A stretch of 64,000 nt of DNA from Undaria pinnatifida (Eukaryota > Sar > Phaeophyceae > Laminariales > Alariaceae), in contig JABAKD010000001.1 in the NCBI GenBank assembly GCA_012845835.1, positions 8,328,832-8,392,831 of the forward strand. The letters run 5' to 3'. The first letter of the stretch is position 1; the number at the start of each line of letters is the position of its first letter. Below, in pieces: positions 9,483 to 21,059 of the stretch. The notes below the pieces were generated by a model. That model was given only the letters and a program-made list of their open reading frames with translations, was not told the origin of the DNA and made no database searches. The position numbers were made by a program, and so were the translations under genes.

Positions 9483-12227
9483 TTGAGTAGTGTTATAAGG
9501 TACCACCCGGACCTACCAACCAAGAGAGTCGACTCACAGGTTCGCGCAGAGAAGGAGACGGACCAACCTCCACCGGACTCGGGGGCGTTTCGACGCCAGC
9601 TCTCGCCAGCCCCGGGGGAGCGCCACCAGCTGGCCTCCCCGCGCTCGACAGGGCACCACCGCCGACACTTGGGCTCTCCACGCTCGGCAGAGCGCCACCC
9701 CCAGAGCTCCCCGGACCGGGGTGCCCACGCCGGCCCCTCGTACTTGGCATATGCAGCGACGCGAGTCCATCGGGCGCTCGACGACGCCAACCAGACGATT
9801 CTCCGGCGTGAAGCACGCCGACGTCGGATTGACAAAGATGTCGAGCAGATGAAGACCGCTGCGCGGGAGGCATCCTTGGTAGTGGAGAGGGCGCACCGAG
9901 CCCTCGCCCAGTCAGTTGCATCGGCTGCGGCAGGAGCTACCGCGGCCCCCTCGCCTTTGACGCGTCCGCAGGGTGTCGCTTCCGAGCGACCACAGTCCGG
10001 GGACGACGCCTTTCAAGGGCAGCGCCGCGTGCATGGCGTCGGCACCGAGAGTAGAGTTCTTCCCAGCGTTGGCGACCGTGGTGGTGGAAACGGCCTCCGC
10101 CCTCCTCACGTCAGCGAGGCCGGCGTTGCGGCACGCGGACGCCCTTTCAGTGGAGGCGGCCTGGACTCGCACGGATTGTACTTCCTATGCCGGACAGACG
10201 AGAGCCGCCCCGATCCTTGCCCTCGTCAAGGTCCTGCAGATGGCCCACGACGAGGCCCCCGACCCCGTCTTCTGGTCGACCCCGGAGGAAGAGTTGGCGG
10301 AACGCACCCAGGGGAAAGAGCGACGCGGCGACACTCGCGACCGCGGGGACCACATCCGTGGGGGTGGTGGCTCCGGGGGTGACGACCACCACCCCCGCCG
10401 CGGGGGTGGCAGCGGTGTTGCAGGCGAGGGGAGCGCGTCGGGTGCTGGTGGTGGCTCAGGGCGCCGCCGAGGAGTAACTTTGGCCGCAACTACCGGGGCA
10501 GTGGCCGCAGCTCTGACGGAGGCAACGAATGGCGGAGGAACGGTACGAGAGGACGTTCAGCGAGAGACGGCTCGTCCCGCTCGTATTCGGCCTCGAGCAC
10601 GGACCACAGCGAGGTGGCCGTGGTAGCAGGCAAGAGTGTCAAGAGCTATGGCAGGAGGAGCATCTGGGCCTGAGGCTTTCACCCCCCTGTTACGCCTGCT
10701 CGTGACACACTTCGACCGGGTTGACACGGGGGAGGGCTACACTAAGTTGCATACTTTTGGAGTGGGAAGTGGCACGCTTTATTCTGATTTCAATCGGGAG
10801 TTCTGCCTGTTGGTATCGGTAGTAACGGGGAGTGAGCGTGTTTTATCTTCGGGGACGGATGTGGTGTTGGAGGTTGTTCGGGTGGCGGTAAATGAGCCGT
10901 TTCCGACGCTCATGCTTACGTTATACCCTAGTTCGAAGGTAACGGACCCGCGGCCATTCTCGTCGTTAGATACTATACGGAGAGTTTTTAGTGACTTGGC
11001 GCACAATAATAAACCTGCCGTCAACGGCGAAAAACATTTTTCCCAACCTTTTTCTTCGACAGAAGCGCGGTCATTCGCCCCATCGGGGCCCCGGCCCGCC
11101 GATCATGGGCGCGGCCAGGGCCGAGTGCCGTCCCCGTCACTTTCGTGGCAAACGGGAGCGAGCCACGTCCAGCTTTCATGCCTATCGAGGATTCGTCTTA
11201 TCTTTGGGTTGACCAGACGTCGAACTGCTGGCCACTAGAAAAGCATCACTATGCAGAAGTTTTCGCCGTTAGTGCCTCGTTTAAGACAGACGACCATCCC
11301 CTTTGGAGCGGCCTCCTTTCACCCTCCACTCGCTCTGATGCCCTCCGAGATAACCGGGGGCTTTGCCTCAACTGCCACGAAGACAACCCCACTCCTTCAA
11401 GCATTGTAGGCACCATTTTCATTACTGCGAGCGGCTGTTTGAACCCTGAACTTGGCCAACTTGACGACGATGACGCATACCGACGTTGGCAAGCACGCAT
11501 GGTCTGCTACCACCGAGACGGCAAACCTTCTCGCCCGAACAACCACAAGAAAAATCGTCGCCATCATTCAGGTCAATGGCGAGGGTACCACCAGGATCAG
11601 GGCCAGATAAACGGTCACAACGATAACACATACACGTCGGATCAACAGGGTGGTATCCCTCCCTGCCCCGCCTCTTCTGCCCCCGCTCCCGCTTGTGGAA
11701 TGCACTTTGGAGCCGCCCATAATCCGGGCGGAAATTCTAACGCGCGCCAGCCTGGCACATTATGTACCGGCAATTGACAGCTCGACGGTGGTACGGCACA
11801 CCCGGCCTGTCCGTCGACAGCACTGTCGAGGACACCTCTTTTGGCTTCAGAAGATGCTCGTGTACCTGCTGCTAGCCTGTCAAATAACGCAGCACAAATT
11901 GCTTCTGTCACGAGCCCACTGGCTAATACGCCGTCTGCTGACGATTCTCACGGCGTAGTACCGCCGGTGGGAACTAGCGCTACGAGCGTGGTTTCCCCTA
12001 GCCAGGTAATTTTTTTCCACGGCGAGGACGCGCACCTCCAGCGACGTTTCCCTCGGTCATGGTCTGAGTTCGGCGACGGGAACCCGTGCTTCCAGCGCCG
12101 TTCCCCTCAGCCCCGGCGTAACCTCGGCAATGGGGGAACGCGCTCCAACCACCTTCCCCATCAACCATGGCACGGGAGCCTGCGCTTTGCGCGCTCCCCC
12201 CCAGGCACGCGTCTCGCAGCAATATAG
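9483..12227 (+). pseudogene. Decayed gag-like region of a retroelement
   Basis: A run of protein-like segments on the + strand shifts frame several times, so no single protein can be read. Segment 1 (9483 to about 10010) is basic and coiled-coil-like, with DDANQTILRREARRRRIDKD. A second part in another frame (about 10010-10480) contains ALVKVLQMAHDEAPDPVFW and a Gly-rich stretch. A third (10636-11180) reads TLYSDFNREF, VVLEVVRVAVNEPFPTLM and ends with NGEKHF. The fourth (11145-11777) carries GLCLNCHEDN followed by NPELGQLDDDDAYRRWQARM, then a basic KKNRRHH patch: the order of a capsid-like region followed by a zinc-knuckle region. The knuckle is broken. I see no protease, reverse transcriptase or integrase before the next repeats, so this is a truncated or gag-only element. 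Assignment to gag is inference from domain order and the knuckle remnant; the family is not identified. Confidence 0.6.
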
Positions 12228-12288
12228 CAACAACGACGGCGCGTCGTCGTTTTACGCAAATGTGTTCACCCCCCGCTCTCTCCTGACT

Positions 12289-12395
12289 AGGCGGTGGCAG
12301 TCGGTTTGAAGTGTGGGACGGCCGGCCCTAAAGCACGTTTTCTGGTCACGAGGTGGCGGTCGGCTTGAGGTATGGGATGGCCAACACTAAAACAT
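12289..12395 (+). repeat. Tandem duplication, about 53-bp unit
   Basis: GGCGGTGGCAGTCGGTTTGA is followed about 53 bp later by AGGTGGCGGTCGGCTTGAGG, and both continue into a GTGGGACGG-like and a CTAAAGCA-like block. The position directly after the gag-like region would suit a remnant of its non-coding end, but that is a guess. Confidence 0.7.
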
Positions 12396-12654
12396 CGAAA
12401 TTTTTTGCGAGGCTCGATCCGGTGTTTTCTCGCGATAGCAGCGGGCGTTCTGTCCTTTTTTCCATCAAGGAGGAGGCGACAAGATTAGCTACCTCGCCTA
12501 CACTCCTCCCCCGTGAAACAGCGGGATAGCAGATCGGCTGAATACACAGGCGAACTTGTCAATATCCAAGCGGTTTCAGGGGGGGAGGGTGTTATAAGGC
12601 TTAGTTTGGGTAGGCAATTGGTTAACCTTTTGCAAGTGGTCAAACGGACTAATA

Positions 12655-12890
12655 TAATGCCTAAAAAGTAGTGTGCTTGTTTCCCGCTCGAGAATAGTGC
12701 CTGTGAGATCGTTTGGCACATATGGGGGGCAGCCGGTAGTAGCAGTATGCGGAGTGGTGCGGGTTGACGCTATAGTGCCGGTGTTTCTGGCTGGCACATG
12801 CTGGTGTGCCTTATTACGCCGAGAGGCGCGTGAACCTGGCTGCTGCGTGCGATATACGGTAGATACTGAAGCATAATTATTGTGTCCCTT
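12655..12890 (+). repeat. Family E partial copy
   Basis: It ends with the family landmarks GCGTGAACCTGGCTGCTGCG, GATATACGGTAGATACTG and ATTATTGTGTCC. Confidence 0.6.
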
Positions 12891-13729
12891 ACATCAAATG
12901 TATGCTCCGTCGCACACAGAGGCTGTCCACAGCAACAGAACGCATCACATTGATTCGGGACGTGGTCGTCCTCTGCGTGACACTCTATACACAGGGAAGC
13001 ACAGTGTCAAGGTGTCGGTAGCGGTTGCGTCGAAATTGTTGCAAATGACGGGAAGCGAGAGGTTATTTTTCAATTCCCTCTTCGGAAGATGTTGCGAAGT
13101 TCCTCCCAAACAGTCGTGGTCAGGAAGAGCCTGGACTGGCGCAAAATTTGCATGGTCGCAGCCGTGGTACAGTGCCGACAGGAGGCGGCATCCATTCACG
13201 GGTCACTGACATAGAGGTCAGGAGTATGGTTCCCGAGTGCTATAGAATGCGGGAATACGATATATGTGGCGTTAACGCCGGCGCAGATGACGACCAACCT
13301 CCAAATCCATTCGCGGGCGGCGGGCACGGAGGACATGAAGCGGTACACCGTGCGCTCTCCTGGTTGGGAGGGGCGGCGAGCCATAAGATGGACCGTACGG
13401 CCACAGGCATTTTTACGAAGTACGTGGGGTGACAGTCCGCAACCGTCGCACACACAGACACATACAGGGCTAACAGCCTCCGCCGCCGTAGCGGGTGTAA
13501 AGCGTTCTCACCAAGCGGCGTTCATAGAGGCGGACGTCCTGCAGCTGTCCGCAAAGTTTGCATGTTCGTACACAGCGTGTGCACGGAACTATCGAAACCG
13601 AATCTACTAGGGGTCAAGGTACCATAGAAGTTTGGGTATCATGAGAACGACAATACCCCAAAGGAAGGATGCTAACAAGAGACAAATAACTGCGCCCTGA
13701 GAGAAGGGCAAAGGGGCAACAAGTATGGG
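12891..13729. other. No gene recognised
   Basis: Several 80-115 codon frames overlap here on both strands, none with splice sites or a family match, and no repeat is shared with other parts of the window. Confidence 0.35.
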
Positions 13730-14216
13730 TGTGATATCATGCCGCAGCAGAGAGGCCTCGTTGATCCCAAAACATATACGAGTTAAAGCGTCGGCGGAAT
13801 GTTACAGCAGTATCTAGGAGCAAAACCCCGGGGACGGAAGAAGGCCGTCCCTGGAGTGGGAAAAAAGCCTGATAGCTGTACAGAAAAAGCAAGACGATCC
13901 CACTTGCATCGTCGGCTCCCGTGCAGCAACTAGAGAGAGTAAGAAGCGGTGAGGGAAAACAGACCATCCCGCCCGCCCGCCCATCATTGTGAACGAGACA
14001 CGCCGACAACGACATCAGTTTTACTTTGTAGTGCATATTTCACCAGGATAACTACTCTCTGCGACGAGGTGCCGCGTTGATTAACGTCGAATCAACGCGG
14101 GGGCAGTAGCCCTGGATGAGAGTCTACGGCCGATCGCAGCAGCGAGGCCTCTGGCCTCATGGATCCAATAACTATACATGAGTTAAAGCGTCGGCGAAAT
14201 GTTGCAGCAGCATAAT
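13730..14216 (+). repeat. Family L repeat, two copies
   Basis: A partial copy (13735-13815) and a fuller copy (about 14040-14216) share CAGCAGAGAGGCCT and GAGTTAAAGCGTCGGCG-AATGTT. The fuller copy contains a perfect 10-bp inverted repeat, CGCGTTGATT...AATCAACGCG, with a 7-base loop at 14073-14099. A third copy sits at 42855-43022. Confidence 0.8.
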
Positions 14217-14545
14217 TATTGTGTCCGTTACAGTACATCGAATATATGCTCGCCGAAAGATCCTAATATCATTTACTATCCAGTTAGAGTACCCGTGATG
14301 TGGATCTAAGCTCACTGAGGGCGATAACGTGGGCACGTTACTTCTATTGACGGGCGCGTGAAACTGACTGCTGCGTGCGATATTCGGTACTGCAGCAGAA
14401 TCATTGTGGATGTCCGTTGCATAATACTCGCCGAAAGATCCAAACATCAATACTATCCATTCAAAATTGCCCCATGATGGATCTAAGATCGCTGAGGGCG
14501 ATAAAGTGGACACGCGACTCCATTGAAACAGAGTTGTTATGATGC
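14217..14545 (+). repeat. Family E, two shortened units
   Basis: TGTCCGTTACA, CTCGCCGAAAGATCC and GATCTAAGCTCACTGAGGGC recur twice at a spacing of about 190 bp. Confidence 0.75.
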
Positions 14546-14727
14546 TAGTGAAAACCGACGATGAATGGCTTCGCGCATACTATTATAGAAGTAACACGTT
14601 TTGGCAAAAATGCTTTCTGGATGACGGGTGTTTCTAGAGTGCTCCATATACGTGTGGTATATGGGTAAACTATAGATTAGACTAATACGTGAACCCATGT
14701 CATATGTGAGGCGAACCCTGGTCACAG

Positions 14728-15055
14728 TTGTCATGTCAAGACCATCTATGGCATATATATGTAGTCTGTTGGAGGGTATGCGGTGATGCCCTGTGGAAGA
14801 GCATCGCGCATCAGTTCAATGATCCATAAGACCTGCGATTTGTACCTTGTCTGTCTCGCGTCCGAGTGGTGAGCTGCACTATGACGTGGCTGTCATGTCA
14901 AAAGACCATCTATGGCGTATATGCGTAGTCTATTGGGGAGTACGCGGTCATGCTCTGTGGAAGAGCATCGCGCATCGGTTCAATAATCCATATGGCCTGC
15001 GATTCGTACCTTGTCTGCCTCGCGTCCGAGCTGTGAGCTGAACTATGACACGGGG
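14728..15055 (+). repeat. Tandem duplication, about 162-bp unit
   Basis: Two copies of a unit running from GTCATGTCAAGACCATCTATG to GAGCTGCACTATGAC. The shared GTGGAAGAGCATCGCGCATC is intact in both; the copies differ at scattered positions. Confidence 0.9.
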
Positions 15056-15239
15056 CTCCATTAACCCAAAATAGCCAGAATGCCATTACTGTCTAGGGAG
15101 TTGAATACTTGTTGCACCTGAGTCATGGGCTTGGTCATCCGGTTGCACTTTCAGTTTAAGTTCAGGTTTTGGCTCAGAAGGGTATAGAGCTCATCAAGCC
15201 AAGAACCTTGCAGGGGAAAAAACAACAATGGTTGCTGCA

Positions 15240-15990
15240 CCTTCACCGTGGCGTGTGTCACTTATAACACCTGCCGCCGGGCCACACTTGCTGAACCCCC
15301 AGCAAGTCTCGGGGGTAGCACAACCACAAAACCGTAGAGCTGCGAGATAGTTGACAGCGGTATGCTGCTGGTGTGTGCGTTTAGCGTAAGAGAAGCGTAA
15401 TAACTGGCTGATACGTGAGATATACAGCATTGCATGAAAACAGTCACTGATTCTACGATTTCGGGTCCCCCCCAAAACCAGCGATTTTCTTGAACGAAGG
15501 TTTCATGGCTGCTCCACACGAGCATGGATAACATTAACAAAAAAAGGTATCCACATAGTCTATGTTCTTGTGTGCAAAGGTCTATCGAACGACGACGTCG
15601 GGGTTTCGTTTCGAGGGACATCGTATTTGAAAAGGTACTACCGGAAGCTGGTTTCAAAAGCAGCGATTTCGTTAAAGAAAAGTTGGGAGGGCTACCGTAG
15701 AACGACTCGAGTATGTCTGCTGTACTCGCCGAAAGACCTAAAGACCAATAGAACCCCGTTGAGAAAACCGAGATGGATCCAAAATCTCTGAGGGTCACAA
15801 CGTAGACACGTGAGTTGTTCTGGAACATGAGTAATTGTTGTGCCCAGATACCAGGATGGCCACTCAGTGCGGGGGGCAGCTTTGGTGAACATCCTACTCT
15901 TGCCTGTGGACCACGAGCAAAAAAAGTCCGAAAACAGAGATTATCTGCAGTAGTAGTAGCGCGAGGGGCAAGTTTTGCACTGCACCGCAT
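15240..15990 (+). repeat. Family E copies
   Basis: One copy (about 15240-15500) has CACTTGCTGAACCCCC, GAGCTGCGAGATAGTTG and a TACTGCAGC-equivalent region; the next (about 15700-15990) has TACTCGCCGAAAGACC, GATGGATCCAAAATCTCTGA and GGTGAACATCCTACTC. A long minus-strand frame across this region is built from these repeats and is not a gene. Confidence 0.65.
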
Positions 15991-16158
15991 ATATATGTCA
16001 GACTTTGGTCGGACTTGTAGCGAAAGGCGCTGTACCTCACTTAGCAACTGACTTTGGACCCGTGCAACGGCCAGGGTATCAGCAGCACAGCTTCTTCTGC
16101 AGCTGCTCGCTTTTGCGGAGCTGTTGAGCACGAACGGGAAAATCCTGGAATACTTGAA

Positions 16159-16464
16159 CCATCCCACGCTAGGGGTGCAGCAGGTTCTAAGAAGTTTCTC
16201 AGCCCCTAACATGAGGAACTAGCTCAACATATCACGCGAGACATGACATTGAAGACATTCGTGCGCGCAACCCGATCAGCATTTCTCTATACGCCAGTCC
16301 TATTTAATAAAACAAAAAAATGCTCCTAGAATGCTCCAAGAATTATCAGACTAACCCATGGTTCCACACCTGAGGAGTCCACCCGGTCACATATCCGTCA
16401 GATCGATCAGATCGGCCAGAAACGTTTACCCCAAAAAACGCGCAACCCCTAACGTTGGATGACT
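16159..16464 (+). mobile_element. Family A MITE-like element (copy A1)
   Basis: Family A has TIRs close to GAGTCATCCCACGNTAGGGG. This copy runs from CCATCCCACGCTAGGGG to CCCCTAACGTTGGATGACTC. Inside, in family order: GCAGCAGGTTCTAAGAA, CCTAACATGAGGA, ACATGACATTGAAG, CGCGCAACCCGA, then ACCGGT-like and GATCGATCAGATCGG blocks. No coding capacity, so it would need a transposase supplied elsewhere. Confidence 0.85.
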
Positions 16465-16492
16465 CGAAACTTCTACGGTTACGACACGACAG

Positions 16493-16806
16493 ATTCGTCC
16501 CGCGCTAGGGGTAAGGTACAGCGGACGTTTCTGGGCTCCGAACCTAAGGGGCGCACAATAAATCTCGCTCGAAACATGACTTCGAAGACATGAGTTCGCG
16601 CAACCCGACCAACCTATCTATATGAGCTACTCTTCAAAGCAAATGTACTTGCGAGGCTGTCATACTAACCGATAGTTCCACAGTTGAGGAGGTCAACCGG
16701 TCAGATCGGTCAGATCGGTCAAATCGGTCAGATCGGTCAGATCGATCAGATCGGTCAGAAACCTTTGGCCTGAAAAGTTCAAACCCTACCGTGCAGGGGA
16801 TGACTC
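16493..16806 (+). mobile_element. Family A MITE-like element (copy A2)
   Basis: It begins TTCGTCCCGCGCTAGGGGT, ends with GGGGATGACTC, and carries about seven tandem copies of the 9-bp unit GGTCAGATC inside. It lies 28 bp after A1 in the same orientation. Confidence 0.85.
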
Positions 16807-17007
16807 GAAGCTTCTACCAGTTCTGCTAAAGAGGTTACCACACACAAATGGTCATGTTAGAGTTTTTCCTGGGCCGCAGGCGTATGACAGACTTAAGCAA
16901 CAGCAACAACAGATCATATTGTCGTACTGCCCTCTGCGTTTTTCCTCGTCCTACCCTGCTCTCGCGGCTTTCGGCTGTTACAGGCTTTCGTTGATCTCAC
17001 CTCAAAA

Positions 17008-17279
17008 TGACCCATCCCACCCAAGGGGTATAACAGCAGATTCTAAGAACTTTCCGAGCTCCTAGCATGAGGAGCTCAACATCTCACCCGAAACACGACT
17101 TCGAATGCATTCGTTCGCGCAACCCGACCAAGCGCCTATGACCTAGTCGTTAAAACAAGTATACTCGTGAAATTACTTGATCAATGACTAACCGGTAGTT
17201 CCTCACTTGAGGAGCTTAATCGGGCACAAACACACTACTAGTTAATCCAACAACTGCAACCCCTACCGTGGGATGACTC
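17008..17279 (+). mobile_element. Family A MITE-like element (copy A3)
   Basis: It starts CCCATCCCACCCAAGGGGT, contains CTCCTAGCATGAGGAGCTC and CGCGCAACCCGACCAA, and ends CTACCGTGGGATGACTC. The 9-bp GGTCAGATC array is missing from this copy. Confidence 0.85.
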
Positions 17280-17633
17280 CTCGTAGAATATAAAACATGT
17301 TCGAAACAAAAATGCCGGGGGGGGGGGGGGAATGTTCCAATCCTGATCCATCTGTTTGGGTCACGAGATTGCTCTCCGCACGCCCCCCGCCAAAAGATAC
17401 CAGGAGGCCGCAATCTAGGCTTGCTACGGACGGTCGTCCGCACTTAATTCGTACTGCTTGTAGTATGGGGGCTTCTATAACACCAGCAGCTGCTTGACCA
17501 AAAACGCTCAAAACATTCCGTCTTTCTGACGTGTTTACTCCACCGCCCACACTCGCAAACGTTGCTGAAAAAAAAATCGACTCTGAAAAGAAAAAAAAAC
17601 GGTTTACGACATCGTCGCGAGACCCTGCGTGAT

Positions 17634-17732
17634 CTATCCGACGTGCGAAGCTTTTGATAGTTGCAGGCTCGCGTGCTCCAGCCAGGCTATCGATTGCTTC
17701 AAAGAAGACCGCCGTCCGCTGCTCATCCAGTG
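17634..17732 (-). CDS. Candidate terminal exon of the long minus-strand gene
   Basis: A textbook acceptor, CCGCTCTCCCTCTCAG, ends at 17733. In phase 0 the exon reads 32 residues beginning HWMSSGRRSSLKQS and ending with a stop codon, which fits the four phase-0 exons upstream (27.97, 25.73, 21.03 and 19.75 kb). If entered two bases later the same stretch reads LDEQRTAVFFEAIDSLAG and stays open to about 17608, followed by two closely spaced, very strong acceptors (TTTTCTTTTCAG near 17583 and TTTTTTTTCAG near 17565) and a further open frame to about 17400. I cannot decide between these readings; an alternative, internal exon is possible. No family recognised. Confidence 0.4.
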   Translation of the reverse strand, partial: HWMSSGRRSSLKQSIAWLEHASLQLSKASHVG

Positions 17733-17979
17733 CTGAGAGGGAGAGCGGCAGCATGCATAGAATGGATAGGTGCGCGAGCGAAACGTGTTGGTGTGATCAG
17801 GGACATGCGAGAAAAGGCGAAAATCGAACCATGTATACTCTGCTCTGCTAAAACGGTTTCCCACCAGAAACAAACCAGTGGAGAGGGTGTGATTCCTGCA
17901 CCAGAAAAACGCGAACGGGGTTCAAATGCCACCGCTGACACCGCTAGCTCGGTGGCCATGGTGCCCAGATCTACGAAAA

Positions 17980-18246
17980 GAGTCACCCCACGCTAGGGGT
18001 GCAGCAGATTCTAAGAACTTTCTGAGATCCTAACACGAGGAAGAGGTCAATGTCTTGAATCACCCGAAAACATGAACTTGGAAAGCTTTCGTTCGCGCAA
18101 CCCGACCAACATTCCCATGCGCTAACAAAAAAAAAAAAAAAAACTCGGAAAAAATGGCCGTGCTAACCGATACTTCCACGTGTGAGGAGCTCAACCGGTC
18201 AGAAACGGTTGGGCCGAAAAAAGCAACCCCTGGCGCGGGATGACTC
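17980..18246 (+). mobile_element. Family A MITE-like element (copy A4)
   Basis: It runs from GAGTCACCCCACGCTAGGGG to GCGGGATGACTC. AAAA lies directly outside both ends, which would be a 4-bp target duplication. A run of 19 A residues sits in the middle. Confidence 0.85.
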
Positions 18247-18782
18247 AAAAGCGCAACATGGGGTTCGAACACCACCGTTCTTTCTTGGCCCGTTTCCGGT
18301 CCCGCTCGACGTTTGCTAGGACATTCATTACAGGTATAACACCTATGTATGCGCTAGATTGTTTCCTGGACTTCAAGGGGTTCCCTGCTGACCCAATATC
18401 GCTGGAATGTCGCTCCTGCTTCGCAACAGCATTCATTTTATATGGTTGCTATTGATAGTAGTTGTAGTAGCTATAAGGGATGCTTCATCGGGCTGCACTT
18501 TTTTTTTTCCTGATCTCAAGGCTACGTACGGAGATCCACTGTCAGCAGGGGATGAATTGTCAAGCAAAACACAGGGGGGCTGAAAAAAAAGCAACCGCCT
18601 TTGTCTAATAGCGTCGGAGTCAAGTTTACTTTGCTGGCTGGTCTTTTTGCCAGGTATACAGAGAGCCTACATCGAACACAGTCGTCGTAGCGTAGGAGAG
18701 CTCGACTGAAAGGTGGCGATGCTTTCCTTGCTTGTTTGTGATTCCATCCTATAAACAATGGATCTCCGTAAAATAGCTGTTG
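18247..18782. other. No feature recognised
   Basis: Unique-looking intron or spacer sequence without a supported exon. Confidence 0.4.
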
Positions 18783-18862
18783 TGTGAAAGAAGATATAGA
18801 GCTCCTCGTGTGAGGAGAGCCTCAGCAAAAAAGCAAACCCCAACCGTAGCGTGCGACGTGCG
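18783..18862 (-). mobile_element. Family B end fragment
   Basis: AGATATAGAGCTCCTCGTG, GAGGAGAGCCTCAG and CCGTAGCGTGCG match one end of family B; the rest of the element is not seen. The following 340 bases hold nothing recognised. Confidence 0.55.
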
Positions 18863-19206
18863 AATCGATCGTAGGCATCGGGGGAGACCGATTATTCACC
18901 TCGAATCCGCCGTCAAGTTCGACAACTTAACATGCCGTGGAGGGGTGTCGACCATGAACTTATCAAACTTATCGAACTAGCAGCGGACGTATTTAGAGTT
19001 CGTTAACAAAATCGGTACACCAGTGGAAAGGAAACGGTTCCCCTGGTATTGAGTCGTCGTGCCCCCTACAAACTGCCCTCAGAGGTCCATTCTCAACAGG
19101 GGTAAACAAACCACAAAAAAGCAAAGCATCTCTACTTTTAGTCGAGCTCTCCCACGCGACGACGAACGTGTTCGTGTGCAAGGCGCTGTATAGCGGGTAG
19201 ACCAGG

Positions 19207-19466
19207 ACACGTGCTACGGTAAAATGGGGTGCACCCTTTTTTTCCTTCAAAGGGTGGTGGCTTGAAAAGCCCTATATGCCTCAGGCAAAAACTCATTTGG
19301 AGAAAAATTAACGTGAAACCCGTTGAGCGAAACCCCATGGCCTAGGCATACAAGAAAAATAATATCCCCAAAACTATCTAAAATTCGAGAGATTTAGGGT
19401 TAACGAGGCCCTGTCGCTCAAAACATAGTTTTGCCAAAACGTTACCTCTATTGCAGCATCAGTCGC
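19207..19466 (+). mobile_element. Family B MITE-like element
   Basis: It opens GACACGTGCTACGGTAAA and ends TACCTCTATTGCAGCA. CATGGCCTAGGCATACAAG and TTAACGAGGCCCTGTCGCTC, both family landmarks, are in order. Confidence 0.75.
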
Positions 19467-19662
19467 AGGAAACATCATATCACCGAGCGAAAAGCTAAAC
19501 ACAAACGTGGGACATGCCTTTCCCCCCCACACTTTCTTGTTGTGGATTTCGCCCCATTAACGAACGAATCTCCGCAAATGTACAGCTTCGAAGATATGTA
19601 GGGATGATTAAAACGCGCCCCGGATCGGGCAGCTACCCCTCCCGTTTGCTGCGCCACCTAAC

Positions 19663-19752
19663 CTGGTATTCGGCCCGTATGGCGTCTCGGTCGAAGTAGG
19701 CGGCTTCTAGCCGTCGGCTCTTACTCTCGAGCCGGTCTTGCAGCTTTGCTAC
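19663..19752 (-). CDS. Coiled-coil exon of the long minus-strand gene
   Basis: The exon is 90 bp, phase 0 at both ends, bounded by the acceptor GCCGGCACAG and the donor CAG|GTTAGG. It encodes 30 residues, starting VAKLQDRLESKSRRLEA and ending DAIRAEYQ, with the charge pattern of a coiled coil. Upstream at about 19780-19840 the acceptor and the first third of the exon are repeated in diverged form (GCGCACAG then AEKLQHRLYDK), so the 5' exon boundary has been duplicated. No named family. Confidence 0.55.
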
Positions 19753-19839
19753 CTGTGCCGGCGGCATTAATACGAGAACAGCAGCATTTGTCGTACAGAC
19801 GATGTTGGAGTTTTTCCGCCTGTGCGCGTGGGCGGGCCG

Positions 19840-20250
19840 GCGGCATCACGGCATCTATGCGCGAGCGTCTTTGTCGTGCGTTTGCGCCGAATGAGCTAGC
19901 GCGCTTCTCGGAACCATTCCAACACTATTTGTGCTGCATCCCAAGAATGTGCAACGTCGACAGTACCTCTCGGCGTGACGCGAAGGCAGCCTATGTGGGT
20001 AAACAAACAATTTCACTTCCATGTTCAAGGGAGACGGTGCCTCAACAGAACGGTGTCACACGCGACACAAAGCGCAACCACCGGGGCGATGGTTAGACGA
20101 AAACTCGCGCGAACACGGATCTCACAAACAAAAAGAACCGCACGCCTCTCCCCCTTTTCGTCTTGCCCTCCATCGTTTTCCGCTAACCGGAGAGCTTTCT
20201 CCGTATACCGGTAACCGTCCACCCCAGGCTACTCCCCATCTGTAGACCGC
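19840..20250. other. No feature recognised
   Basis: Probable intron sequence; no shared repeat or exon seen. Confidence 0.4.
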
Positions 20251-20572
20251 ACGCTGCGGTAGAGGTTGACCTTTGTTTTCTGGGGCTCCTCACATGGGGA
20301 GTTCGATACTATTAATAATATGATAGCTCTCTGAGGCGAAAAAAAAAAAGTATTTTTTTGCGTACCCTGAAAATTCAGACCAAAAATGAACAAACCCATG
20401 TGGCCCAGGTGTACAAAACGCAAACAAAAACAATAATTTTCAAAAACAAAAACAAAAAAGTGTCATTCCGACGTTTTTGTGTTCATAAGAAGCCCCATCC
20501 TTCGGAAAAGAAATTGACCAAAAAAAAAATGGTATAACATAATATGCCTCGATCGTGGCACACGTCCCTAGC
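20251..20572 (+). mobile_element. Family B MITE-like element, A-rich
   Basis: It opens with CTGCGGTAGAGGTTGACC and ends with TCGATCGTGGCACACGTCC. CTCCTCACATGGGGAG stands for the internal palindrome. Poly-A and CAAAAA runs make it longer than other copies. Confidence 0.65.
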
Positions 20573-20809
20573 AACCAGGGCATCGCTTTCCGTCGATGAT
20601 GGGTGAGAGGGTTCTTCTAAGACTTTTCTCCCGATATGGGGACGTATCACTTGAAAATACGAAGTAGTACTGAACACTTATTTTCTTTGTGTTTTCACAT
20701 GTTGCCAAAAGCCGGATATCAAGTTAGATATCATAGTACCAGTATATGTTTAGGTACAGCGGAGTTAATAGTGAAATGAGGCCAAAGAAAGTTAAAACGC
20801 CGGACCAAC

Positions 20810-21025
20810 CTCGTCCTGAACCTCTCGTATCGCCCATGATTTCGCCCCGTTTTTCCCCTCCATCTCCTCCGCCAAACGGAGAGTTTCGACCTCCACGCGC
20901 AGAGATAGCGCTAGCTCCTGCGCGCTCTCGAAAGGGTCTTTCCGGAGGACTAAATCGTCCCCGTTGGCATCGCCATCGCCGTTTCTTCTGGCGGCTTTTT
21001 CTTGTTGCCGCCGTCGGTACCGTTC
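20810..21025 (-). CDS. Coiled-coil exon of the long minus-strand gene
   Basis: The exon is 216 bp, 72 codons, phase 0 at both ends. The acceptor is CCACCCTTGGAACGCCAG and the donor GACGAG|GTTGGT. It reads from ERYRRRQQEKAARRNGDGD through PFESAQELALSLRVEVETLR to IREVQDE: a basic start, an acidic stretch, then a heptad-like helix. Six degraded copies of only its acceptor and first 12-20 codons follow between 22.6 and 24.2 kb. Function unknown; coding status rests on splice sites, phase and composition. Confidence 0.6.
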
Positions 21026-21059
21026 CTGGCGTTCCAAGGGTGGGATACACGCATGTTTT

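Noticed and set aside
9483-12227. An intact retrotransposon polyprotein
   Set aside because: Several frame changes break it, and no reverse transcriptase, integrase or clear LTR pair was found around it.
15262-16212. 316-codon minus-strand frame
   Set aside because: It crosses family E copies and the start of MITE A1; its composition changes at each repeat boundary and no splice or family signal supports it.
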